Shown: positions 1-5,782 of the stretch, piece by piece
How positions within the stretch are numbered: the stretch's first letter is position 1
Layout: every line of letters starts with the position of its first letter
Assembly (NCBI GenBank): GCA_947503585.1
Contig: CANNEJ010000086.1
Coordinates: forward strand, 1 to 6,560
DNA length: 6,560 bases
From: Anaerolineales bacterium
GTDB lineage: Bacteria > Chloroflexota > Anaerolineae > Anaerolineales > UBA11657
Reading direction: 5' to 3'
Notes under the pieces: model-generated
What the model saw: only the letters and a program-made list of their open reading frames with translations
Databases searched by the model: none
Told to the model about the DNA's origin: nothing
Position numbers and translations under genes: made by a program

Positions 1-434
1 GCCTCTTCAAGCGCGTGCAGCCACAGGACAGCTTTGACTGGGCACGCGCAACGCTCACCAATGCGCGCAAGCTGGACAGCGACGTGCTCACGAAGAGCGG
101 CATCATGCTCGGCCTCGGCGAAACACTGGCAGAGGTGAAAGAGACGCTGGCGGAAATGCGCAGCTGGGGCGTGAACATTCTCACCGTCGGCCAATACCTG
201 CAGCCGTCAAAAAAGCATCTGCCCATCGAGCGCTACTACACGCCGCAGGAGTTTGCGGATATCAAGCGCTACGCGGAGGACGAACTGCGTTTTGACTGGG
301 TGGAGTGCGCACCGCTGGTACGCTCCTCGTATCACGCTGCGCAGCAGGTGCGCGCGCTCAGTGCGGTTTACCGGCAGCTATATGCAAAGGGCACACCCGG
401 TGCCCTGCCGGCGGAGCCGCGCCCCGCCGACTGA
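1..434 (+). CDS. lipA: Lipoyl synthase, C-terminal part (5' end outside window)
   Basis: This radical-SAM enzyme inserts two sulfur atoms into protein-bound octanoyl groups to make the lipoyl cofactor of 2-oxoacid dehydrogenases and the glycine cleavage system; it is cytosolic. The reading frame is open from base 3 (LFKRVQP...) to the TGA at 432-434, about 143 residues, so roughly the N-terminal half, with the cysteine motifs for both iron-sulfur clusters, lies upstream. What remains matches the LipA C-terminal half in order: KRV-P, the KSGIMLGLGET segment, GQYLQPSKKHLPIERYYTP, and near the end VRSSYHA. In the family the serine of RSSY ligates the auxiliary cluster. The residue before PLVRSSY is Ala where many LipA proteins have Gly, a mild change. 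The GTG at 15 is internal and is not the start. The gene is convergent with the aminotransferase, whose stop is 26 nt away. Identification is very secure. Confidence 0.96.
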   Translation, partial: LFKRVQPQDSFDWARATLTNARKLDSDVLTKSGIMLGLGETLAEVKETLAEMRSWGVNILTVGQYLQPSKKHLPIERYYTPQEFADIKRYAEDELRFDWVECAPLVRSSYHAAQQVRALSAVYRQLYAKGTPGALPAEPRPAD

Positions 435-448
435 TGTTAAGTTTGCCT

Positions 449-478
449 GGCGCAGCGGCCTCAGGGCCGCACTGCGCC
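449..478. terminator. Bulged GC hairpin between convergent genes, possible bidirectional terminator
   Basis: GGCGCAG (449-455) pairs with CTGCGCC (472-478), and CGGCC (456-460) with GGCCG (465-469). The loop is TCAG and CA is bulged on the 3' arm, giving 12 base pairs. It lies 15 nt after the lipA stop and spans the stop codon of the convergent minus-strand gene. No T-run follows on either strand, so this is not a textbook intrinsic terminator. It may instead stall polymerase or protect both 3' ends. The position is suggestive but termination is inferred. Confidence 0.35.
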
Positions 479-1771
479 CACTGCGTCATTGAAGCGCTCG
501 AGCGTATTGCCCAGGTCGCTGTCATTGTGCGCGGCGCACAGGAAAAATGGTTCGCGCGGATCTTCCTCGTATTCCACCCCAAGCTCAAACATGCCTTTCG
601 CAATCTTGGCGTACAGCTCAAGGTCGCTGTTGGTTACATCGCGGAAGTTCTTGGGCTGCTTGCTGGTGCCCACTATAAAGCCGGGCATGGCCGCCGGCCC
701 CAGCATCGCATGCTCAATGCCGGCTTCGGTCATGATGTCGCTCAGCCCGCGCTTTAACTTCTCGCCATAACTTGCAATCTGCGCCAGCACTGGCGTCGTC
801 TCCATAATCTCAAGCGTGGCGTCCGCAGCCGCTGCGCCAACCATGTTGCCACAGTAGGTGCCGCCAATGCTCACCTCATAGGGCACCAGCGTACTCATTA
901 CTTCCTTGCAGCCGCCAAATGCCGCAATCGGAAACCCGTTGGCCATAGCCTTGGCGTAGGTCATCAAGTGGCCTTGCACGCCAAAATATTCGGTCGCACC
1001 GCCATTGCCAATGCGGAAGCCGGTCTTCACCTCGTCCATGATCATCACAATCCCGTGCGCATCACATTGCGCGCGCACAAATTCCAAAAAGCCGGGCTCG
1101 GGCATCACGGATGCGGCATTGCCCATGATCGGCTCAATGATGATCGCCGCGATGTCACCCCAGCGCGCCTTTACAATCCGCTCCAGCGCTTCGGGGTCGT
1201 TATAGGGCGCCACCAGCACCAGATCCCGAATGGCGCGCGGAATACCGGAACCAGACTGCATGGGTATCAGGCTGCGCGCCGAACCAGCAGCGCTGGCCGG
1301 CGACCCGGCTGTTGACCACAGCGTGTAGTCCTGAAAGCCGTGGTAGCAGCCCTGAAATTTCAGGACCACATCCCGCCCGGTGTGTGCGCGGGCAAGGCGG
1401 ATGGCATGCATGGTGGCTTCGGTGCCGGAGTTTGCAAAACGCACCATATCCAACCCGGGGCACATGCGCACCATGCGTTCTGCAACGGTCACTTCCATGG
1501 GATGGGTGTGCGCGTACAAGTTGCCGCCTTCCAGCGCAGCGGTCACGCGCGCAGTTACACGTTCATCCGCGTGGCCAAGGATCACCGGGCCAAACGCCAG
1601 TCGGTAATCAATAAACTCATTGCCGTCTACATCCCAGATGTGCCCGCCTTTGCCGCGCGCAATAATTACAGTTTCTTCACCGCCATAGCGGAAGTTGGAG
1701 TGCACACCGTAAGGGATGACTTGCTTTGCGCGCTGGTACAGCGCGCGTGTCTTCTGATATTTGTTGGACAT
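461..1771 (-). CDS. Class III PLP aminotransferase, glutamate-1-semialdehyde aminomutase-like
   Basis: This is a fold-type I PLP enzyme of 436 residues, the usual length for the glutamate-1-semialdehyde 2,1-aminomutase (HemL)/class III aminotransferase family, and presumably cytosolic. Visible motifs in order: RAKQVIPYGVHS near the N-terminus (HemL has VIPGGVNS), WDVDGNEFIDY (46-56), the phosphate-binding SGTEATMHAIRLAR (115-128), GCYHG (141-145), IIEPIMGN (211-218), DEVKTGFR (246-253) whose Asp contacts the PLP ring nitrogen, and TYAKAMANGFP with Schiff-base Lys274. It departs from canonical HemL at several points: DEVKTGFR instead of DEVMTGFR, AKAMANGFP instead of GKIIGGGLP, and GTYCGNMVG instead of GTFSGNP. 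It may therefore be a paralogue acting on another omega-amino or amino-aldehyde substrate; tetrapyrrole synthesis is possible but unproven. No haem or other pathway gene lies beside it. The ATG at 1771 is chosen over an in-frame TTG at 1783 because GGAAGG lies just before it and overlaps that TTG. Confidence 0.9.
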   Translation of the reverse strand: MSNKYQKTRALYQRAKQVIPYGVHSNFRYGGEETVIIARGKGGHIWDVDGNEFIDYRLAFGPVILGHADERVTARVTAALEGGNLYAHTHPMEVTVAERMVRMCPGLDMVRFANSGTEATMHAIRLARAHTGRDVVLKFQGCYHGFQDYTLWSTAGSPASAAGSARSLIPMQSGSGIPRAIRDLVLVAPYNDPEALERIVKARWGDIAAIIIEPIMGNAASVMPEPGFLEFVRAQCDAHGIVMIMDEVKTGFRIGNGGATEYFGVQGHLMTYAKAMANGFPIAAFGGCKEVMSTLVPYEVSIGGTYCGNMVGAAAADATLEIMETTPVLAQIASYGEKLKRGLSDIMTEAGIEHAMLGPAAMPGFIVGTSKQPKNFRDVTNSDLELYAKIAKGMFELGVEYEEDPREPFFLCAAHNDSDLGNTLERFNDAVGAVRP

Positions 1772-1775
1772 ACTA

Positions 1776-1781
1776 CCTTCC
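1776..1781 (-). promoter_or_regulatory. Shine-Dalgarno of the aminotransferase gene
   Basis: Read on the minus strand, GGAAGG is followed by the four-base spacer TAGT and then ATG at 1771-1769. It fixes the start at this ATG. The alternative in-frame TTG at 1783 would overlap this site and has only an A-rich stretch before it. Confidence 0.7.
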
Positions 1782-1794
1782 AATTTTTTTGAGG

Positions 1795-1816
1795 CACCGC
1801 AACAAAGCCGGCGGTG
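1795..1816. repeat. Short inverted repeat upstream of the aminotransferase start
   Basis: CACCGC (1795-1800) and GCGGTG (1811-1816) are perfect inverted arms around a 10-nt loop. On the minus strand this stem sits about 24 nt before the ATG and is separated from the Shine-Dalgarno by an A-run. In that direction the run is A rather than T, so it is not a terminator. It may be part of leader structure or chance. Confidence 0.35.
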
Positions 1817-1866
1817 AGCGGCAGACCATGCAGCAAGTTATGCGGCTGCAGCGCTTCAGGCGGATT

Positions 1867-1901
1867 TGTGGGGAGCCGTCAGCCGTCAGCGGTTGCCCAC
1901 A
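1867..1901. repeat. Imperfect inverted repeat in the divergent control region
   Basis: TGTGGG (1867-1872) pairs with CCCACA (1896-1901). After one G-G mismatch, AGCCG (1874-1878) pairs with CGGTT (1890-1894) with one G-T wobble. The total is 11 pairs around an 11-nt loop. The 5' arm and loop contain two tandem copies of GCCGTCA (1875-1881, 1882-1888). It would fall inside the 5' leader of the aminotransferase mRNA if the promoter proposed at 1972-2000 is used. It could be a protein-binding site or an RNA fold; nothing identifies a ligand, and I do not recognise a known riboswitch here. Confidence 0.35.
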
Positions 1902-1971
1902 GCACCCATTGGTGGCAGCGACGGGCACAAGCGGCACCAAAAAGGTTTACTAGCATGCGGAACCTTACCCT

Positions 1972-2000
1972 ATTCTACCAGCCCCGCCAACATCGCTCAA
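1972..2000 (-). promoter_or_regulatory. Probable sigma-70 promoter for the aminotransferase
   Basis: On the minus strand TTGAGC (2000-1995, 4 of 6 to the -35 consensus) is followed by a 17-bp spacer and TAGAAT (1977-1972, 5 of 6 to the -10 consensus). TG precedes the -10 by one base (1980-1979), making an extended -10. Transcription would start near 1965 and leave a leader of about 190 nt before the ATG at 1771. The spacing is ideal, but one promoter-like match in 270 bp could arise by chance. Confidence 0.4.
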
Positions 2001-2015
2001 ACCGCCCTATTTTGC

Positions 2016-2043
2016 TTGACACGCAATCCGCACAGTCTATAAT
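2016..2043 (+). promoter_or_regulatory. Consensus sigma-70 promoter of tRNA-Gly
   Basis: TTGACA (2016-2021) and TATAAT (2038-2043) both match the consensus at all six positions, with a 16-bp spacer. Initiation would fall near 2050, about five bases before the mature tRNA 5' end at 2055, which is typical for a strongly expressed stable RNA gene. With no other promoter visible before the lipoprotein gene, read-through from here may also serve that gene. Confidence 0.9.
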
Positions 2044-2054
2044 CGCGGCATCGT

Positions 2055-2126
2055 GCGGGTATAGTTCAGTGGTAGAACGCTTGCTTCCCAAGCAAGATGT
2101 CACGGGTTCGAGTCCCGTTACCCGCT
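2055..2126 (+). tRNA. tRNA-Gly, anticodon CCC (decodes GGG)
   Basis: A complete cloverleaf of 72 nt is visible. The acceptor GCGGGTA (2055-2061) pairs with TACCCGC (2119-2125), all seven pairs. The D-stem is GTTC/GAAC (2064-2067, 2075-2078) with loop AGTGGTA. The anticodon stem CTTGC/GCAAG (2080-2084, 2092-2096) encloses TTCCCAA, so the anticodon is CCC at 2087-2089. The T-stem ACGGG/CCCGT encloses TTCGAGT. The discriminator base is T2126, as usual for bacterial tRNA-Gly. No CCA is encoded, so it must be added after processing. No clear intrinsic terminator follows: only a TTT appears at 2128-2130, and a coding frame starts 13 nt downstream. Confidence 0.97.
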
Positions 2127-2139
2127 CTTTAACCGCTGC

Positions 2140-3594
2140 TTGCCCCCGCCGGCTCCGACTTCATTGCGCACTCATTCCCGGCCGGTAGCACGCACACCTA
2201 GCTGGCAGGCTGTGGCCTGCAGCCTGCTGCTGCTTGCCGGCTGCACTGCGCCAAACCCGGCGGACACGCATGTCAGCGCTCCTTTTCGCGCGTTTTATAC
2301 ATTGCACCATGGGGCGGATACGCTCGGCGCACCGCTCTTCACCGGGCAAATCAAAAACGGCGGATTGGTGCAGTACTTTTCCAACGGCGTGCTGGAGTTC
2401 CACCCCGGCCTGCCGTTGGGCTCGCAAGTCTTTATGAGCGCCCTCGGCGAGGAGTTTGGCGAGCGCCAGCCGCCGCTTACACCGGACGCCGTCCCCGGCG
2501 GCGCGCTGCTGTTTCCTGAAACCGGGCACACCGTGCAAGGCATTTTCCGCACCTTTTATGAGGCGCATGGCGGCGCGCTGTTTTTTGGTTATCCAATTGC
2601 GGAGCCGCTGGTAAAGGACGGCCGCATCGTGCAGCACTTTGAGCGCGCCGCTCTGCTATGGGATCCGGCGCTGGCAGCTGGCAAGCCGGTGCAGCTGCTG
2701 GCGTGGGGCGAGCAAAAATTTAACGAACGGCCATTGGACATGCTTGCGGTAGACGGCACCACTGCCGAGTCGGCTGCTGCCAGCGTGGCGGCTCCGGCTG
2801 GCATCACGGAGTTTGTAGAGGCGCATGGCGGCGCAGAGCTGTTTGGCAAGTGGCTCGGCCGGCCGCGCACACTTGCAGACGGACGCATCGAGTACATGTT
2901 TGAAAACGCCGTACTTATCCAATCGGCGGCCACTGCAGACGCCCCGCCACAACTGGCTGCTCTGGGCACACTCGCGCGCGGCGGCGTTGATGCGCCCGCT
3001 GCGCCCGTGATTGGCTCCGAGGCTACGCACTTTGTGAAGACCGGCCACAACGTTGTGCTTGGCATGCAGCGCTTTCTGGCTGCGCATGGCGGCGCAGAAG
3101 TTCTGGGCATGCCGGTCACTGAACTGCTTGCCGAAGACGGCCGGCTTGTCCAATATTTTGAAAATTTCCGGGTGGAGTGGCAGCCAGCGCTGCCCGATGC
3201 CAGCGCATTCACGATCGCACCGTTGGGCCAACAATATTTCAACGCCGCATATTTTGGCACCGCGGACGCCGTGCAAGCAGAAACCGGGCAGCTCTTCATT
3301 GCTGCATCAGTCGATCAGCCAGTGCTGGCGGTGCCGGGCGACCAGACATTTCACGTATGGGTGCTCGACACCGCGGGCAAGCCGGTAGCGGGAGCACAAG
3401 TAATGCTGGCCTGGTCTGCGGCCGCAGCCGCACCCGGAGAACTGCCGGTGACCGATGCCGCCGGACACAGCATGCTCACCATTCGGTTGGAGAAGCCAGC
3501 ATTTGCACCGCAAATTGCGTACCGCGCCACCACCAAGTCCGGCGCACTGGCAGCGTCATTCGATAGCAGTTTTCTGGTGCAGCCGCAACCTTGA
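2140..3594 (+). CDS. Repeat-containing lipoprotein with C-terminal Ig-like segment (Chloroflexota-type repeats)
   Basis: A probable membrane-anchored, extracytoplasmic lipoprotein of up to 484 residues; function unknown. Numbered from the TTG at 2140, a hydrophobic stretch ends in the lipobox LLAGC (31-35), so Cys35 would be the lipidated residue, and arginines at 10, 14 and 18 precede it. Four repeats follow, at about 49-110, 128-198, 222-283 and 300-372. Each has an F/aromatic-xx-HGG-xxxx-G core, then a GR-xVQ-YF-E-type strand, then a short LxxLG/WG segment. The motif histidines fall at 56, 143, 229 and 316, a period of 86-87. Residues about 393-480 form a beta-rich Ig-like or transthyretin-like segment (VWVLDTAGKPVAGAQVML...). 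No catalytic motif is visible; a scaffold or binding role is possible. The start is uncertain: no in-frame ATG or Shine-Dalgarno exists, and TTG at 2164 would give a more typical 26-residue signal peptide. It lies 13 nt after the tRNA. Confidence 0.85.
   Translation: MPPPAPTSLRTHSRPVARTPSWQAVACSLLLLAGCTAPNPADTHVSAPFRAFYTLHHGADTLGAPLFTGQIKNGGLVQYFSNGVLEFHPGLPLGSQVFMSALGEEFGERQPPLTPDAVPGGALLFPETGHTVQGIFRTFYEAHGGALFFGYPIAEPLVKDGRIVQHFERAALLWDPALAAGKPVQLLAWGEQKFNERPLDMLAVDGTTAESAAASVAAPAGITEFVEAHGGAELFGKWLGRPRTLADGRIEYMFENAVLIQSAATADAPPQLAALGTLARGGVDAPAAPVIGSEATHFVKTGHNVVLGMQRFLAAHGGAEVLGMPVTELLAEDGRLVQYFENFRVEWQPALPDASAFTIAPLGQQYFNAAYFGTADAVQAETGQLFIAASVDQPVLAVPGDQTFHVWVLDTAGKPVAGAQVMLAWSAAAAAPGELPVTDAAGHSMLTIRLEKPAFAPQIAYRATTKSGALAASFDSSFLVQPQP
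2284..3255 (+). repeat. Four tandem ~87-codon repeats within the lipoprotein gene
   Basis: The protein repeats are also visible in DNA: the 14-mer GCGCATGGCGGCGC occurs identically at 2563-2576, 2821-2834 and 3082-3095, encoding the AHGGA core of repeats 2, 3 and 4. Repeat 1 has diverged there (HHGA). The third repeat is the least typical in its second half, with EYMFEN instead of VQYFEN. Internal duplication followed by divergence explains the pattern. Confidence 0.8.
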
Positions 3595-3611
3595 TTGCGC
3601 AGCTGCCTAGC

Positions 3612-3639
3612 GCCCGCCCACGGCAGCCGTTGGGCGGGC
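3612..3639 (+). terminator. Strong GC hairpin after the lipoprotein gene
   Basis: GCCCGCCCA (3612-3620) pairs perfectly with TGGGCGGGC (3631-3639). CGG/CCG extends the stem inward around a CAG loop, with one bulged T. It begins 17 nt after the lipoprotein stop. No T-run follows, so intrinsic termination is doubtful. It could act with Rho or as an mRNA 3' stabiliser. Confidence 0.4.
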
Positions 3640-3661
3640 CGGCAGCGCCCGCAGCGTTGGC

Positions 3662-3696
3662 GCAGTGCCGCGAAGGCACATGCTAAAATTCTTTTT
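3662..3696 (+). terminator. Hairpin followed by T-rich tract, directly before transketolase
   Basis: GCAGTGCC (3662-3669) pairs with GGCAC-TGC (3675-3683, A3680 bulged), giving 8 base pairs with loop GCGAA. TAAAATTC and five Ts (3692-3696) follow. It could terminate read-through from the lipoprotein gene. The T-tract starts later than in an ideal terminator, and the same bases form the transketolase -10 element, so the two readings compete or coexist. Confidence 0.35.
3681..3689 (+). promoter_or_regulatory. Extended -10 promoter element of the tkt-tal operon
   Basis: TGCTAAAAT is TG-N-TAAAAT, an extended -10 with 5 of 6 matches to TATAAT. No good -35 stands at 16-18 bp; the nearest, TTGGCG at 3657-3662, is 21 bp away. 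Only ten bases separate the -10 from the ATG at 3700, so transcription would begin at or within a few bases of the start codon, giving a leaderless or near-leaderless mRNA. This fits the absence of a Shine-Dalgarno. Initiation here is inferred. Confidence 0.5.
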
Positions 3697-3699
3697 CCA

Positions 3700-5724
3700 A
3701 TGGCCCGCGCCGACATCGATCAACTCTGCGTAAATACGCTGCGCTTTCTAGCAGCGGATGCGGTTCAACAGGCAAAGTCTGGGCACCCCGGGCTGCCGAT
3801 GGGCGCCGCGCCACTGGCCTATGTTTTGTGGACGCAGTTCCTGCGCCACGATCCGGCGCAGCCGCGCTGGTTCAACCGCGATCGCTTCATCCTTTCCGGC
3901 GGGCATGGTTCAATGCTGTTGTACGGGCTGTTGCATCTCACCGGTTACGACCTGGCGCTTGATGCACTGCGCAACTTTAGGCAATGGGGCAGCCAGACGC
4001 CCGGCCATCCGGAGGCGCATCTGACGCCGGGGGTGGAGGCAACCACCGGCCCGCTCGGGCAGGGTTTTGCCAACGGCGTGGGCATGGCAATAGCGGAGGC
4101 TCAGCTTGCCGCGCGCTTCAACCGCCCCGCTGCGCCCGCTGTGATTGACCACTACACGTATGCGCTTGTAACCGATGGCGACCTGATGGAAGGTGTGGCA
4201 AGCGAAGCGGCGTCGCTTGCGGGCCATCTGGCACTTGGCAAGCTGATCTATCTTTATGATGACAACGAGATCTCAATTGAAGGATCAACCGGCCTTGCGT
4301 TTGGCGAGGACCGCCTTGCACGCTTTGCTGCGTATGGCTGGCATGTTGCCAGCGTGCCGGACGGCAACGACCTGCCTGCCATCGGCGCTGCACTGCGGGC
4401 AGCGCGCGCCGAGCAAATGCGACCGTCGCTAATTGCAGTGCGCACCACCATCGGCTTTGGCGCGCCAAACAAGCAGGGCACTGCCGCCGCGCACGGCGAG
4501 CCGCTGGGCGAAGATGAGCTGCGCGCTGCAAAGCGCAACCTGGGCTGGCCGGAAGACGAGCGCTTTCATGTTCCGGAAGCTGTGCGCACCCACATGGCGG
4601 CAGCGCGTGACGCGGGTGCGCGGCTGAGCAAGCAATGGCAGCTGGATGTTGAGCAATACGCCGGCAAACATGCCGGCGCAGCGGCAGAGTTGCAGCGGCG
4701 CATTGCCAACGCGCTGCCCACGGGCTGGGAGAGCAGCCTGCCGGTGTTTGCGCCGGACGCCAAAGGGCAGGCCACGCGCTCCGCCAGCGGCAGCGTGCTC
4801 AACGCGCTCGCAGCCGCCATCCCCGAGCTTAGTGGCGGCTCTGCTGACCTTGCGCCCTCCACCAAAACGCTGCTGAAAGACGGTGCGGATTTTGGCGCAG
4901 GCAACTACGCCGGCCGCAATTTTCACTTCGGCGTGCGCGAGCACGCGATGGGTGCGGTCCTCAATGGCATTGCGCTTCATGGCGGCGTGCGCGCGTATGG
5001 CGCCACATTTCTGGTTTTCTACGATTACATGCGCCCGCCCATCCGGCTGGCTGCGCTGTCCGGCACGCCGGCCATTTTTGTTTTCACGCACGACAGCATT
5101 GGCCTGGGTGAAGACGGACCCACGCACCAGCCCGTGGAGCAGCTGGCAGGCATGCGCACGGTGCCCAATCTGCTGTGCCTGCGCCCGTGTGACGCAAACG
5201 AAACGTCCGAGGCATGGCGCGCGGCGCTGCAAAATTCGCACGGTCCCAGCTGCCTGCTGCTCACACGCCAGGATGTGCCCGTTCTCGACCGCACAAAACA
5301 CGCCGCCGCCAGCGGGCTCCACAAAGGCGCCTATGTTTTGTGCGATGCACCGGGTTCAACAGCGCAAATCATTTTGATCGCAAGCGGGTCAGAAGTACAC
5401 ATCGCCCTGCAAGCCCAAACACGGCTCGCCGCACAAGGTGTGGGCGCGCGCGTTGTATCCATGCCCAGCTGGGATCTTTTTTCGCGACAGCCCCGCAGCT
5501 ATCGTGACGAAGTGCTGCCGCCCGCCATCAGCGCCCGCATCTCCATCGAAGCTGGCGTGACTTTCGGCTGGGAGCGCTGGGTGGGAGGCGCCGGCATCGC
5601 AATGGGCATCGATCACTTTGGCGCGAGCGCCCCCTACCAAACGCTGTACGAGAAATTTGGCCTCACGCCTGAGCGCGTGGTGGAGAACGCAAACAAATTG
5701 CTTGCCGGCACCGGCAGGGTGTGA
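3700..5724 (+). CDS. tkt: Transketolase
   Basis: This thiamine-diphosphate enzyme transfers two-carbon ketol units between sugar phosphates (xylulose-5-P with ribose-5-P or erythrose-4-P) in the cytosolic non-oxidative pentose phosphate pathway. Its 674 residues are the normal full length. Visible active-site residues: His29 (SGHPG), His69 (GGHGS), His103 (PGHPE), GPLGQG (117-122), the ThDP/Mg motif TDGDLMEG (158-165) to DDN (187-189) with Asp159 and Asn189, His265, catalytic Glu414 in GVREHAMG, and GEDGPTHQPVE (470-480) with His476. Likely phosphate-binding residues are Arg360, Ser387, His464 and Arg523. The motif begins TDG rather than the commoner GDG; Asp159, which should bind the metal, is kept. 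The ATG at 3700 is chosen because family homology begins there. Extension to 3595 would add 35 low-complexity residues encoded by the hairpin spacer. No Shine-Dalgarno is present. It lies 58 nt before transaldolase, evidently co-transcribed. Confidence 0.97.
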   Translation: MARADIDQLCVNTLRFLAADAVQQAKSGHPGLPMGAAPLAYVLWTQFLRHDPAQPRWFNRDRFILSGGHGSMLLYGLLHLTGYDLALDALRNFRQWGSQTPGHPEAHLTPGVEATTGPLGQGFANGVGMAIAEAQLAARFNRPAAPAVIDHYTYALVTDGDLMEGVASEAASLAGHLALGKLIYLYDDNEISIEGSTGLAFGEDRLARFAAYGWHVASVPDGNDLPAIGAALRAARAEQMRPSLIAVRTTIGFGAPNKQGTAAAHGEPLGEDELRAAKRNLGWPEDERFHVPEAVRTHMAAARDAGARLSKQWQLDVEQYAGKHAGAAAELQRRIANALPTGWESSLPVFAPDAKGQATRSASGSVLNALAAAIPELSGGSADLAPSTKTLLKDGADFGAGNYAGRNFHFGVREHAMGAVLNGIALHGGVRAYGATFLVFYDYMRPPIRLAALSGTPAIFVFTHDSIGLGEDGPTHQPVEQLAGMRTVPNLLCLRPCDANETSEAWRAALQNSHGPSCLLLTRQDVPVLDRTKHAAASGLHKGAYVLCDAPGSTAQIILIASGSEVHIALQAQTRLAAQGVGARVVSMPSWDLFSRQPRSYRDEVLPPAISARISIEAGVTFGWERWVGGAGIAMGIDHFGASAPYQTLYEKFGLTPERVVENANKLLAGTGRV

Positions 5725-5765
5725 TGCGCTTGCAGGCTTGCGTGCGCTACCCGGCCGCACCCATC

Positions 5766-5773
5766 AAAAAGGA
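5766..5773 (+). promoter_or_regulatory. Shine-Dalgarno of transaldolase
   Basis: AAAAAGGA is followed by a 9-base spacer and ATG at 5783. It sets the transaldolase start and contrasts with transketolase, which has no such site. No promoter is evident in the 58-nt gap, in keeping with co-transcription. Confidence 0.7.
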
Positions 5774-5782
5774 CATTGCCCG

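Larger units (their letters stand above)
1784..2054. other. Non-coding divergent intergenic region
   Basis: This stretch separates the minus-strand aminotransferase from the tRNA. I see no credible gene: the reading frames crossing it are short, lack ribosome binding sites, and one would run through the tRNA. It holds the probable leader and promoter of the aminotransferase, two inverted repeats, and the consensus promoter of the tRNA. The two proposed promoters stand back to back with 15 bp between their -35 boxes (2000 and 2016). Confidence 0.6.

Noticed and set aside
1340..1792. Plus-strand open frames opposite the aminotransferase (also 305-757 and 968-1315)
   Set aside because: They are shadows of lipA or the minus-strand aminotransferase and have no domain signal.
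1875..1888. Tandem GCCGTCA pair as a repeat array or CRISPR remnant
   Set aside because: There are only two 7-bp copies, with no spacers and no cas genes. It is noted only as part of the hairpin.
1772..1965. T-box or known riboswitch in the aminotransferase leader
   Set aside because: A GCGGTGCC stretch vaguely recalls the T-box core, but the conserved T-box sequence and a following terminator are absent. No other class is recognisable.
1814..2188. Plus-strand open frame of 124 codons across the intergenic region
   Set aside because: It reads straight through the consensus promoter and the whole tRNA-Gly, and lacks a ribosome binding site.
2589..3299. Open frame of 236 codons on the minus strand inside the lipoprotein gene
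   Set aside because: Its composition (runs of Ala, Ser, Pro, Cys) is that of an antisense shadow. The plus-strand frame shows repeats and a lipobox.
3595..3699. N-terminal extension of transketolase by 35 codons
   Set aside because: Family homology starts at the ATG at 3700. The extension is Arg/Ala-rich, encoded by hairpin DNA, and begins at a non-ATG codon right after the previous stop.
4429..5322. Long open frame of 297 codons on the minus strand inside transketolase
   Set aside because: It is antisense to a complete transketolase with all active-site motifs. GC-rich codon bias leaves such frames open by default, and the translation shows no recognisable family.
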